Positions 1 through 10,128 of a stretch of 64,000 bases of DNA are shown one piece after another. The notes beneath the pieces were generated by a model. It was given only the letters and a program-made list of their open reading frames with translations, ran no database searches and was not told the origin of the DNA. Location: NCBI RefSeq assembly GCF_036090055.1, contig NZ_CP107970.1, positions 5,291,001 through 5,355,000 on the forward strand, in the 5' to 3' direction. How positions within the stretch are numbered: position 1 is the stretch's first letter; each line of letters opens with the position of its first letter. The DNA comes from Nocardioides sp. NBC_00368 (GTDB lineage Bacteria; Actinomycetota; Actinomycetes; Propionibacteriales; Nocardioidaceae). A program made the position numbers and the translations under genes.

Positions 1-219
1 ACCCAGGGAGCAGCTCGGTGCTTCGCCGCGGGTAATGTCCAGCAGATGGTCATCGAGATGGACGGTGGCTATCTGGTCCTCATGGCGGTTGGTGAGGGTT
101 CCAGCCTTGCTGCCCTCGCCGCCCCCGACTGCGATCTGGGACAGGTTGGCTACCAGATGCAGCTGCTCATCTCGCGTGTTGCCACCGCCCTCACCCCCGA
201 TACCAGAACCGGCGCCTGA
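1..219 (+). CDS. Roadblock/LC7 domain protein, C-terminal part (conservon CvnB type)
   Basis: The window opens inside this gene; frame 1 reads 72 residues to a TGA at 217. The visible part has the hydrophobic strand pattern MVIEMDGGYLVLMAVGEG and a C-terminal amphipathic helix ending LISRVATALTP, closely parallel to the complete roadblock protein at 35717. Roadblock/LC7 proteins are small dimeric platforms that act on Ras-like GTPases. The DUF742 and GTPase genes follow directly, giving the order expected of an actinobacterial conservon (kinase-like, roadblock, DUF742, GTPase). The kinase-like gene would lie left of the window. Confidence 0.85.
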   Translation, partial: TQGAARCFAAGNVQQMVIEMDGGYLVLMAVGEGSSLAALAAPDCDLGQVGYQMQLLISRVATALTPDTRTGA

Positions 220-246
220 TGCGCGCCCGAGCTTAGGACCGAGATC

Positions 247-597
247 GTGAGCAACCACGCCTCCGAACCGCCGCCCCTGGTCAGGCCGTACGCCCTGACT
301 CGAGGCCGCACGCAACCCAAGCGCGTCTTCCCGATGGAAGCCCTGGTGATCACCGACCGCTACGTGATCGACGGCTACGTCCGGTCGCCAGAGGAGCGGA
401 CGATCGCGGAGCTCTGCCGCGAGAGCCGTTCCGTCGCCGAGGTTGCGGCGCTCATCCGGGTGCCCCTGGGTGTTGCCCGAGTCCTGATCGGTGACCTTGC
501 GGAGCGCGGCGTGGTGCAGGTGCACGCCAGCAAGGTCCCGGACGCCCCGGACACCGCTCTCCTCGAGCGCGTGCTGTCCGGCCTGAGGAAGCTTTGA
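247..597 (+). CDS. DUF742 protein (conservon CvnC type)
   Basis: 116 residues from a GTG start, 27 nt after the roadblock stop. The N-terminus has the family signature VRPYALTRGRTQP. The C-terminal half reads as a winged-helix-like segment (VAEVAALIRVPLGVARVLIGD), followed by a helix ending in LSGLRKL. DUF742 proteins are conserved middle members of conservons; their biochemistry is poorly defined, and a DNA-binding-like fold is often assumed. The paralogue in this window is at 36246. Family call is confident; function is by context only. Confidence 0.88.
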   Translation: MSNHASEPPPLVRPYALTRGRTQPKRVFPMEALVITDRYVIDGYVRSPEERTIAELCRESRSVAEVAALIRVPLGVARVLIGDLAERGVVQVHASKVPDAPDTALLERVLSGLRKL

Positions 598-610
598 CAG
601 GAGTAATGCA

Positions 611-1189
611 GTGACCACCGACTCCAAGCAGGCGACCATGTCTGCGAAGATCGTCATCGCCGGCGGGTTCGGCGTTGGTAAGACGACCTTCGTCGGATCC
701 GTCTCGGAGATCGTCCCTCTGACGACCGAGGCCGTGATGACGCAGGCGACTGCCGGCGTCGACGACCTCTCCGCCGTGCCCAACAAGAAGACCACGACCG
801 TGGCGATGGACTTCGGGCGGGTCTCTCTCGACTCCGACCTGATCCTCTACCTGTTCGGCACGCCCGGCCAGAACCGCTTCTGGTTCATGTGGGACGACCT
901 GACCCAGGGTGCCATCGGCGCCGTGGTGCTCATCGACACCCGTCGTCTCGCCGACTCCTTCGGCGCGATCGACTACTTCGAGTCCCGCAACGTGCCGTTC
1001 GTCGTGGCTCACAACGTCTTCGGCGCCAACCAGGCCTACAAGCCGGAGCAGATCCGTGAGGCCCTGGCACTGCGCCCGGACATCCCGATCGTCACCTGCG
1101 ACGCCCGTGACCGCCAGTCGACCAAGGCGACGCTGATCTCGCTCGTCGAGTACGTCCTCTCCATGGTCTCCACGCGCGCGCTCCAGTAG
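611..1189 (+). CDS. Conservon small GTPase (CvnD type) with altered G4 motif
   Basis: 192 residues from a GTG start preceded by GACAGGAG. P-loop GGFGVGKTT (residues 18-26), switch-I-like TTTVAMDFG and G3 GTPGQ (83-87) mark the MglA/Arf-like GTPases of conservons. The G4 base-recognition site reads NVFG at 135-138, whereas the paralogue at 36568 has NLFD, so the Asp that normally contacts guanine is replaced by Gly. G5-like TCDARDRQS is present. It is probably membrane-associated signalling with the upstream roadblock and DUF742 proteins. No P450 or monooxygenase follows this set; a terminator does. Confidence 0.9.
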   Translation: MTTDSKQATMSAKIVIAGGFGVGKTTFVGSVSEIVPLTTEAVMTQATAGVDDLSAVPNKKTTTVAMDFGRVSLDSDLILYLFGTPGQNRFWFMWDDLTQGAIGAVVLIDTRRLADSFGAIDYFESRNVPFVVAHNVFGANQAYKPEQIREALALRPDIPIVTCDARDRQSTKATLISLVEYVLSMVSTRALQ

Positions 1190-1200
1190 CCGAGCGACGC

Positions 1201-1235
1201 CGACACCCGCCGCAGCCCTGCTCCGGCGGGTGTCG
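1201..1235 (+). terminator. Probable terminator of the first conservon
   Basis: Perfect 12-bp stem CGACACCCGCCG / CGGCGGGTGTCG with an 11-nt loop, 11 nt after the GTPase stop, followed by TCGATTTC. There is no long T-run, as is usual for high-GC actinobacterial terminators. Confidence 0.7.
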
Positions 1236-1296
1236 TCGATTTCAAAGGGTGCCGTGACTGTGCAGTAGCGGCGTACGTCTGGGAGGATGACGCGTT

Positions 1297-2160
1297 GTGC
1301 GGAAGTTCAGGTTGTGGTGGCGCAAGGTGACCCCGAAGTGGAACCTGAGGCGCCTGTGGGCGAAGATGTGGTCCGTGATCACGACCCCGTACGCCGATGC
1401 GACGGCCGTCGCTGCCGTCGACGAGGCCCGCGCCGCGCTCCTGTCCGACGTGCCAGCCGCTGACGTCGGAGAACATCTCGGTCATGTGGCCGAGGATGGT
1501 GCCGGCCCAGGCGTCGTGACCCACCTGTTCGCCTGCACCCGCAAGGGCTACGTCGGCTGGCACTGGTCGGTCACGGTCGTCTACGTCCCGGTCCTGGGCG
1601 GAGCCTCCGAGGTGACCGTCAACGAGGTCGTCCTCGTTCCCGGCGACGCCGCGATCGTGGCCCCCGCGTGGGTGCCCTACCGCGACCGGATCAAGCCCGG
1701 CGACCTCTCGCCCGGCGACCTGCTCCCGGTCGAGGACGACGACGCCCGGCTGGTCCCGACGTACGCCTTCGGTGACGATCCGCTCGACGCCGACGAGAAG
1801 GCGCAGGTGCGCGAGGTCGCCAAGGATCTCGGTCTCGGTCGCGTCCGCACCCTGTCGACCTCGGGCTTCGACGCTGCCGCCGAGCGGTGGTACGCCGGTG
1901 ACGGCGGCCCCGAGGCGCCGCTCGCCCAGGCTGCCCCCGACCAGTGCCACAGCTGTGGCTTCCTGGTCCGGCTGACCGGCCACCTGGCCTCGACCTTCGG
2001 TGTCTGCGCCAACGGCGACGCCAACGACGACGGCAAGGTGGTCAGCCTCAACCACGGGTGCGGTGCGCACTCGGAGGTGCGGCTGGCGAAGAAGCACGAG
2101 CCGCAGCCGCTGCCGGACCCGGTCTTCGACACCATCAGCGACGACGTCGAGGCCTTCTAG
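1297..2160 (+). CDS. DUF3027 protein
   Basis: 287 residues from a GTG start. The sequence matches the actinobacterial DUF3027 family as remembered: an N-terminal helix, VVTHLFACTRKGYVGWHW, a central WVPYRDRIKPGDLSPGDLLP, and a C-terminal Cys-containing block (CHSCGFLV, CANGD, HGCGAHSE) that could bind a metal. Function is unknown. In Streptomyces a DUF3027 gene also sits beside a DUF2530 gene, which matches the next feature. No signal peptide or membrane segment is visible. The N-terminus is unusually Trp/Arg/Lys-rich; a later start cannot be excluded. Confidence 0.85.
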   Translation: MRKFRLWWRKVTPKWNLRRLWAKMWSVITTPYADATAVAAVDEARAALLSDVPAADVGEHLGHVAEDGAGPGVVTHLFACTRKGYVGWHWSVTVVYVPVLGGASEVTVNEVVLVPGDAAIVAPAWVPYRDRIKPGDLSPGDLLPVEDDDARLVPTYAFGDDPLDADEKAQVREVAKDLGLGRVRTLSTSGFDAAAERWYAGDGGPEAPLAQAAPDQCHSCGFLVRLTGHLASTFGVCANGDANDDGKVVSLNHGCGAHSEVRLAKKHEPQPLPDPVFDTISDDVEAF

Positions 2161-2176
2161 GCCAGGCCTTCTAGGC
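2150..2176. repeat. 13-nt direct repeat holding both convergent stop codons
   Basis: AGGCCTTCTAGGC occurs at 2150-2162 and again at 2164-2176. The first copy supplies the TAG of the DUF3027 gene (2158-2160) and the second supplies the reverse-strand TAG of the DUF2530 gene (2171-2173), because CTAG reads as a stop on both strands. Confidence 0.9.
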
Positions 2177-2557
2177 GAGGCCCTCGGCGCGCAGTCGGCT
2201 GGCCTTGCGGCGCCGGGTCAGCTCGATGCCGATGGCACCGATGCCGAAGGCGGCCAGGCAGGTCCAGATCCACCAGGTCCAGCCGCGGTCGTTGAGCAGG
2301 CCCCAGAAGGGAAGCAGGGCCACGAACCCGACGAGCCAGCCGAGGGTGGCGAGCTCGAAGGCGCGGATGCCGTCCTCGTCGACCAGCTCGATCTTCGGCT
2401 CGGGACGCGGCTCCACCGGCTCCTCGACAGGCGGCTCCTCGTAGCCGTAGTCCTGGGAGTAGCCGCCGTCCTCGGGGTAGTAGTCGCCCTCGTACGCGTC
2501 GTACTGCTGCTCCGGGTAGGTGCCGGGGTAGTCCTCGTCGCGGTACTGGTCGCTCAT
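2171..2557 (-). CDS. DUF2530 membrane protein with acidic Tyr-rich N-terminus
   Basis: 128 residues starting MSDQYRDEDYPG. Residues 1-60 are very acidic and rich in Tyr, Glu and Pro and look disordered. The C-terminal part holds two membrane segments around GWLVGFVALLPFWGLL and WTWWIWTCLAAFGIGAIG, joined by NDRG and ending in a basic RRRKASR tail; this matches the DUF2530 family. Typical members are about 80 residues, so the N-terminal tail is an extension. The upstream in-frame Met at 2668 was rejected because it adds Arg-rich sequence lying over the next gene's promoter. Function unknown. Confidence 0.8.
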   Translation of the reverse strand: MSDQYRDEDYPGTYPEQQYDAYEGDYYPEDGGYSQDYGYEEPPVEEPVEPRPEPKIELVDEDGIRAFELATLGWLVGFVALLPFWGLLNDRGWTWWIWTCLAAFGIGAIGIELTRRRKASRLRAEGLA

Positions 2558-2646
2558 GTCACCCAACCTTAGACGCCCTTGGCAGAGCGATAGTCTGGGG
2601 CTGCCGAGCACTCTCGGCACGGCCCGACGACCTGGGAGGTCCACTG

Positions 2647-2796
2647 ATGCCTTCGCTCCGCTGCCCATGCGGCACCAACTTCCGCACGGAGACCGACGAC
2701 GAGCTGGTCGAGCAGGTGCAGGAGCACCTCGCCGAGGCTCACCCCGGTCGCACCTACAGCCGGGACGACATCCTCATGCTCGCCGCGATGTCCTGA
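2647..2796 (+). CDS. Small DUF1059-like protein
   Basis: 49 residues starting MPSLRCPCGTNF, with a clear GGGAGG ribosome site 7 nt upstream. It has CPCG near the N-terminus and a paired His pattern (EHLAEAHPG), followed by YSRDDILMLAAM. This resembles the small putative metal-binding DUF1059 family. A strong terminator follows at 2803, making this a monocistronic unit divergent from the DUF2530 gene. Function unknown; the family call is moderate. Confidence 0.7.
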   Translation: MPSLRCPCGTNFRTETDDELVEQVQEHLAEAHPGRTYSRDDILMLAAMS

Positions 2797-2802
2797 CCCT
2801 GT

Positions 2803-2828
2803 GACGGCGCCCTCGACAGGGCGCCGTC
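2803..2828 (+). terminator. Rho-independent-like terminator
   Basis: Perfect 11-bp stem GACGGCGCCCT / AGGGCGCCGTC with loop CGAC and then TCTTCCC, 6 nt after the small DUF1059-like gene. Confidence 0.85.
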
Positions 2829-2850
2829 TCTTCCCGGAATAGTTAGCGCC

Positions 2851-2870
2851 GGTAAGCAGTTATGCTTACC
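2851..2870. promoter_or_regulatory. Palindromic operator candidate for the MarR-MFS operon
   Basis: GGTAAGCA-GTTA-TGCTTACC is a perfect 8+8 palindrome ending 3 nt before the chosen MarR start at 2874. TAGTTA at 2840-2845 is a possible -10, so the palindrome would cover the transcription start. The position suits autorepression by the MarR protein. Confidence 0.6.
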
Positions 2871-2873
2871 GAC

Positions 2874-3335
2874 ATGCCTACCGCACAGCCCGTATCCGCG
2901 CCCGACGCGGCCTCCGACATCCCCGAGGTCGCCTCCGAGCTGCGCACCTCCGTCATGCGGATGCGCCGCCGCCTGGCCAACGAGCGCCACCCCGACAACG
3001 ACCTCTCGCTGGGTTCGATGGCGGTGCTCGGGGCGCTGTACTCATGCGACGAGATGACCCTCGGCGCTCTCGCCGCACGCGAGCGGGTCCAGCCGCCGAG
3101 CATGACCAGGATGGTCAACTTCCTCGAGGAGGGCGGCTACGTCGTGCGCCGTCAGGGCGAGACCGACCGCCGCCAGGTGCTGGTCTCGATCACCGACAAG
3201 GGCCGCCGGACCGTACGCAAGGACCGGCTGAGCCGCGACGCCTGGCTCGCCCAGCAGCTCGTCGACCTCGATGCCGACGAGCTCGCCGCCCTCCGCACCG
3301 CCGCTTCGATCATGGAGAGAATAGCCACCAGTTGA
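2874..3335 (+). CDS. MarR-family transcriptional regulator
   Basis: 153 residues from ATG 2874; an in-frame ATG at 2862 lies inside the palindromic operator and would add four residues. A winged-helix core runs from LSLGSMAVLGALY through the recognition-helix region RVQPPSMTRMVNFLEEGG to the wing RRQGETDRRQVLVSITDKG, which is the usual MarR DRR...V..T..G signature. It likely binds 2851-2870 and controls itself and the MFS gene, whose TTG start overlaps its stop. The inducer is unknown. Neither start has a good ribosome site, so the message may be nearly leaderless. Confidence 0.88.
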   Translation: MPTAQPVSAPDAASDIPEVASELRTSVMRMRRRLANERHPDNDLSLGSMAVLGALYSCDEMTLGALAARERVQPPSMTRMVNFLEEGGYVVRRQGETDRRQVLVSITDKGRRTVRKDRLSRDAWLAQQLVDLDADELAALRTAASIMERIATS

Positions 3336-4582
3336 GTCCCACGTTCCGTTCCCTGCGCAGCCACAACTACCGCCTCTACCTAGCCGGAAGTGTCGTCTCC
3401 AACGTCGGCACCTGGATGCAACGCATCGCCCAGGACTGGCTCGTGCTGAGCCTGGGTGGTGGGGGAGCGGCACTCGGTATCACCACCGGTCTCCAGTTCC
3501 TCCCCATCCTCCTGCTCAGCCCCTACGCCGGGGTCATCGCCGACCGCTTCCCGAAACGCCGTCTGCTGCAGGCCGCCCAGGGCTGGATGGCCCTGATGTC
3601 GCTGCTTCTCGGTGTGCTCGCGGTGAGCGGCCACGCCGAGGTGTGGATGGTCTACGTGATCGCCTTCCTGTTCGGCACCGGTGCCGCCTTCGACGGCCCG
3701 GGCCGGCAGTCGTTCGTATCCGAGATGGTCCACCCCGACGACCTCACCAACGCCGTCGGTCTCAACTCGGCCTCGTTCAACCTCGCCCGCCTGATCGGGC
3801 CGGCGCTGGCCGGGCTCCTCATCGGCTGGCTCGGCAGCGGTCCCGAGGCGACCGGCTGGGTGATCCTCGTCAACGCGGTCTCCTACCTCGCCGTGATCGG
3901 GCAGCTGCAGCGGATGAACACCGCCGAGCTGCGCTCGCCCGAGCCGGTCGCCCGAAGGCGCGGGATGCTGCGCGAGGGCATCGGCTACATCCGTACGCAG
4001 CCCAAGATGCTGATGGTCCTCGTCATCGTCTTCTTCGTCGGCACGTTCGGTGCGAACTTCCCGATCACCTCGGCGCTGATGGCGACCGAGGAGTTCGGCA
4101 AGGGTGCCAGCGAGTACGGCCTGCTCGGCACCGTCCTCGCGGTCGGCTCGCTCTCCGGTGCCCTGCTCGGCGCCCGCCGCACCCGGATCCCGCTCAAGCT
4201 GATCGTGGCGGCGGCGACCGGGTTCGGGCTGTCCATCATCGTGTCCGGGATGATGCCGACGTACGCCCTGTTCGCGCTGACCGGCCCGGTCGTCGGGTTC
4301 TGCACGATCACGGTGCTCAACGCCTGCAACGCCACCATGCAGACCGAGGCGGCCCCGGAGTTCCGCGGCCGGGTGATGGCGATCTACATGACCGTCCTGA
4401 TGGGCGGCACCCCGCTGGGAGCCCCGCTCATCGGCTTCGTCGGCGAGCACTTCGGCGCCCGCACGACCCTCTACGCCAGTGGCGCTCTTGTCCTCTTCGG
4501 TACGCTTGCGGGGGTGCTGCTCCTAGCTGCACTCCGAGGTGGTATCCGGGCCGTTTTGACCCCCTCTCAAGCCGCCGGGTAG
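3332..4582 (+). CDS. MFS transporter (MFS_3/EntS-like)
   Basis: 416 residues from a TTG start that overlaps the MarR stop by 4 nt, so translation is probably coupled. The N-terminus LRSHNYRLYLAGSVVSNVGTW and the following MQRIAQDWLVLSL are characteristic of a large actinobacterial exporter group. About 12 hydrophobic segments are readable, with the loop ADRFPKRR after TM2 as the MFS A-motif equivalent. Control by a MarR repressor and an internal palindrome suggests drug or metabolite efflux; the substrate is unknown. The C-terminus is LTPSQAAG. Confidence 0.88.
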   Translation: MSPTFRSLRSHNYRLYLAGSVVSNVGTWMQRIAQDWLVLSLGGGGAALGITTGLQFLPILLLSPYAGVIADRFPKRRLLQAAQGWMALMSLLLGVLAVSGHAEVWMVYVIAFLFGTGAAFDGPGRQSFVSEMVHPDDLTNAVGLNSASFNLARLIGPALAGLLIGWLGSGPEATGWVILVNAVSYLAVIGQLQRMNTAELRSPEPVARRRGMLREGIGYIRTQPKMLMVLVIVFFVGTFGANFPITSALMATEEFGKGASEYGLLGTVLAVGSLSGALLGARRTRIPLKLIVAAATGFGLSIIVSGMMPTYALFALTGPVVGFCTITVLNACNATMQTEAAPEFRGRVMAIYMTVLMGGTPLGAPLIGFVGEHFGARTTLYASGALVLFGTLAGVLLLAALRGGIRAVLTPSQAAG

Positions 4583-4720
4583 CCTCTGAAGCGTGTCTGG
4601 GACAACCAGGCCGTCGCGCGTGCCCGGAACAAGCTCGAGAAAAGGGTCTCGGACCCGGGTTCGGCGCCCTCAAGTGGGGATTCGGTTCGAAAGATCCGTC
4701 TTCGTGCTGTTGAGGTAAGG

Positions 4721-4775
4721 GCGACACGCCCGACCTCGGGGGCGAGGCGGGACCAGTTGGTATCGCACCACCTGG
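4721..4775 (+). promoter_or_regulatory. str operon leader element
   Basis: The 263-nt gap 4583-4845 precedes rpsL. Within it GCGACACGCCCGACC (4721-4735) is identical to 18046-18060 upstream of rpsJ. It runs into the hairpin CCTCG-GGGG-CGAGG (4734-4747). A second stem-loop, CCAGtTGGT-atcgc-ACCAcCTGG, spans 4753-4775. Just before the shared block is GAGGTAAG, where a start of transcription is plausible. An additional small hairpin GGGTC-TCG-GACCC is at 4644-4656. This looks like a ribosomal-operon promoter plus structured leader; its regulator is unknown. Confidence 0.6.
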
Positions 4776-4845
4776 ACGCACACTATTGGATCCTTCGTGG
4801 CAGAGCGCCGCGTCGTGAGAGCAGAAAAGAAGGGGAACCACCGAG

Positions 4846-5217
4846 GTGCCCACCATCAACCAGCTGGTCCGCAAGGGCCGCGAGGACAAGGCGACGAAGT
4901 CGAAGACGCCTGCCCTCAAGGGATCGCCGCAGCGCCGTGGCGTCTGCACGCGCGTCTACACCACCACCCCGAAGAAGCCGAACTCCGCCCTCCGGAAGGT
5001 CGCCCGTGTGCGCCTCTCCTCCGGCGTCGAGGTCACCGCTTACATCCCGGGTGTGGGCCACAACCTTCAGGAGCACTCCATCGTGCTCGTCCGCGGCGGT
5101 CGTGTGAAGGACCTCCCCGGTGTTCGTTACAAGATCATTCGCGGCTCGCTCGACACCCAGGGCGTGAAGAACCGCAAGCAGGCCCGGAGCCGCTACGGCG
5201 CCAAGAAGGAGAAGTGA
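4846..5217 (+). CDS. rpsL: 30S ribosomal protein S12
   Basis: 123 residues, GTG start giving MPTINQLVRKGRED, with AAGGGG upstream. The decoding-centre loop TTPKKPNSALRK has Lys43, and RGGRVKDLPGV has Lys88 and Asp89; these are the wild-type residues at positions where streptomycin resistance substitutions are known. First gene of the str operon, 1 nt before rpsG. The stop TGA is at 5215. Confidence 0.98.
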   Translation: MPTINQLVRKGREDKATKSKTPALKGSPQRRGVCTRVYTTTPKKPNSALRKVARVRLSSGVEVTAYIPGVGHNLQEHSIVLVRGGRVKDLPGVRYKIIRGSLDTQGVKNRKQARSRYGAKKEK

Positions 5218-5218
5218 G

Positions 5219-5689
5219 ATGCCTCGTAAGGGTCCCGCTCCCAAGCGTCCGCTCGTCGTCGACCCCGTCTACGGCTCGCAGCTCGTAACCCAGCTCGTCA
5301 GCAAGGTCCTCCAGGACGGCAAGAAGCAGGTCGCGCAGCGCATCGTCTACACCGCCCTCGAGGGCTGCCGCGAGAAGACCGGCACCGACCCCGTGGTCAC
5401 CCTCAAGCGTGCGATGGACAACGTGAAGCCGGCCATCGAGGTCAAGTCCCGCCGCGTCGGTGGCGCGACCTACCAGGTTCCGGTCGAGGTCAAGGGCACG
5501 CGTGGCACCACGCTCGCGCTGCGCTGGCTCGTCGGTTACGCCCAGGACCGTCGTGAGAAGACGATGGCCGAGCGCCTCATGAACGAGATCCTCGACGCGA
5601 GCAACGGCCTCGGTGCCGCTGTGAAGAAGCGCGAGGACACTCACAAGATGGCCGAGTCCAACAAGGCCTTCGCGCACTACCGCTGGTGA
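5219..5689 (+). CDS. rpsG: 30S ribosomal protein S7
   Basis: 156 residues, MPRKGPAPKRPL to AHYRW, the normal bacterial length. The ATG lies 1 nt after the rpsL stop, so coupled translation is likely. S7 nucleates assembly of the 30S head and in enterobacteria is a str-operon autoregulator. Here a strong stem-loop sits in the 83-nt gap to fusA, a candidate control point. Confidence 0.98.
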   Translation: MPRKGPAPKRPLVVDPVYGSQLVTQLVSKVLQDGKKQVAQRIVYTALEGCREKTGTDPVVTLKRAMDNVKPAIEVKSRRVGGATYQVPVEVKGTRGTTLALRWLVGYAQDRREKTMAERLMNEILDASNGLGAAVKKREDTHKMAESNKAFAHYRW

Positions 5690-5694
5690 CGTAC

Positions 5695-5730
5695 GGCGGG
5701 GTGCTCGCAGAACCACGTGGGCACCCCGCC
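5695..5730 (+). other. rpsG-fusA intercistronic stem-loop
   Basis: Perfect 10-bp stem GGCGGGGTGC (5695-5704) / GCACCCCGCC (5721-5730) with a 16-nt loop, starting 6 nt after the rpsG stop. No T-run follows, and fusA starts 43 nt later on the same strand, so a processing or attenuation role is more likely than full termination. Confidence 0.75.
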
Positions 5731-5772
5731 CATCCAGACCGAAGACAATCTCTTTAAGGAACGCTGAAGACA

Positions 5773-7887
<2,115 letters not shown>

Positions 7888-7971
7888 CCTTCGGGTCGCC
7901 CGTCCAGGGACTTCGGCAGCAACACCACTCAGTACGAGTCAGTAAGAAAATCACACCAGGAGGAGCCCACA

Positions 7972-9165
<1,194 letters not shown>

Positions 9166-9186
9166 TCGTCTCGGCGATCGTCTGAT

Positions 9187-9238
9187 CCAAAGTGGAAGGT
9201 CCCCGGAGCCGCTAGGCGAAGGGGGCCTTTCGCTTTGG
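9187..9238 (+). terminator. str operon terminator
   Basis: Nested stem: CCAAAG (9187-9192) pairs with CTTTGG (9233-9238), and inside it AAGGTCCCC (9196-9204) pairs with GGGGGCCTT (9221-9229). It lies 22 nt after the tuf stop. Confidence 0.8.
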
Positions 9239-9263
9239 TCATACGCTCGAGCAAGCGCTGACT

Positions 9264-9306
9264 CGGCGCAAACGGACCGGAGCGAAGCGAGGACCGGATT
9301 GCGCCG
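9264..9306. repeat. Hairpin with GAGCGAAGCGAG core
   Basis: CGGCGCAA (9264-9271) pairs with TTGCGCCG (9299-9306), and inner CCGG at 9277 can pair with CCGG at 9294. The loop holds GGAGCGAAGCGAGGA. Short GAGCG-rich repeats of this sort are common between actinobacterial genes; a related GAGCGTCAGCGAGCGAACC lies at 36169. Confidence 0.55.
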
Positions 9307-9339
9307 CGTCGGCGCGCCACGAGACCAAGGCAAGAAAAG

Positions 9340-10071
9340 ATGACAGACCCAAATCACCCAGTACGCACCCCGAGACCTCACCAGAAGCTGCTCGACGACG
9401 GCCGCACCGTACGCGAGGTCCTCACCTACACCCGCCGCGGCAGCCGCCTGGACACCAAGCAGCAAAGAGCCTGGGACGCGTACGCCGAGGAGTGGGTGAT
9501 CCCCGACGTGGCGGTCGACGAGCCCGGCTTCTCGCTGGAGACCTGGTTCGGTCGCAAGGCACCCCTGATCGTCGACATCGGCGGAGGCGTAGGAGAAGCG
9601 ACCGCAGTGCTGGCGGCCAACCGCCCCGAGGCCAACATCCTGGCGCTCGAGGTGTGGCGACCGGGCGTCGCGGAGAGCCTCGGCCGCGTGGGCGCCGCCG
9701 GCGCGACGAACGTGCGGTTCTGCAGCGTCGATGCGCTCTGGATGCTCGAGAACATCGTCGCGCCGGAGTCGGTCCGCGAGATCTGGACGTTCTTCCCCGA
9801 CCCGTGGCACAAGACCCGCCACCACAAGCGCCGCCTGGTCACACCCGCCAACGCGCGGATGATCGCGGAGCGGCTCGAGTCCGGTGGGACCTGGCGGCTG
9901 GCGACCGACTGGGTCGAGTACGCCGAGCAGATGGTCGAGGTCCTCGACGCGGAGCCACTGCTGAGCGGCGGTGTGGTCGAGCGCTGGGACGAGCGTCCGG
10001 TGACCAAGTTCGAGCGCAAGGGTCTGGCCAAGGATCGGGTCATCACCGACCTGCTCTACCGGAGGCGTTGA
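9340..10071 (+). CDS. trmB: tRNA (guanine-N7-)-methyltransferase
   Basis: 243 residues from ATG 9340. SAM-binding motif IVDIGGGVGEAT (normally DIGCGxG) is near residue 75. The family hallmark TFFPDPWHKTRHHKRRL sits near residue 150, and the end TKFERKGLAKDR is typical. The enzyme makes m7G46 in tRNA. A basic N-terminal region of about 50 residues precedes the fold. It stands alone between the str terminator and a membrane-protein gene. Confidence 0.93.
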   Translation: MTDPNHPVRTPRPHQKLLDDGRTVREVLTYTRRGSRLDTKQQRAWDAYAEEWVIPDVAVDEPGFSLETWFGRKAPLIVDIGGGVGEATAVLAANRPEANILALEVWRPGVAESLGRVGAAGATNVRFCSVDALWMLENIVAPESVREIWTFFPDPWHKTRHHKRRLVTPANARMIAERLESGGTWRLATDWVEYAEQMVEVLDAEPLLSGGVVERWDERPVTKFERKGLAKDRVITDLLYRRR

Positions 10072-10128
10072 CCCCAACTACCCGTGTCGTCACTGATCTG
10101 TGGGCTCGGAGCCGTCAGGATCGACGCC

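Noticed and set aside
4583..4845. tRNA gene or small ORF in the str leader
   Set aside because: No cloverleaf; the stem-loops fit a leader better and no ORF with a ribosome site is seen.
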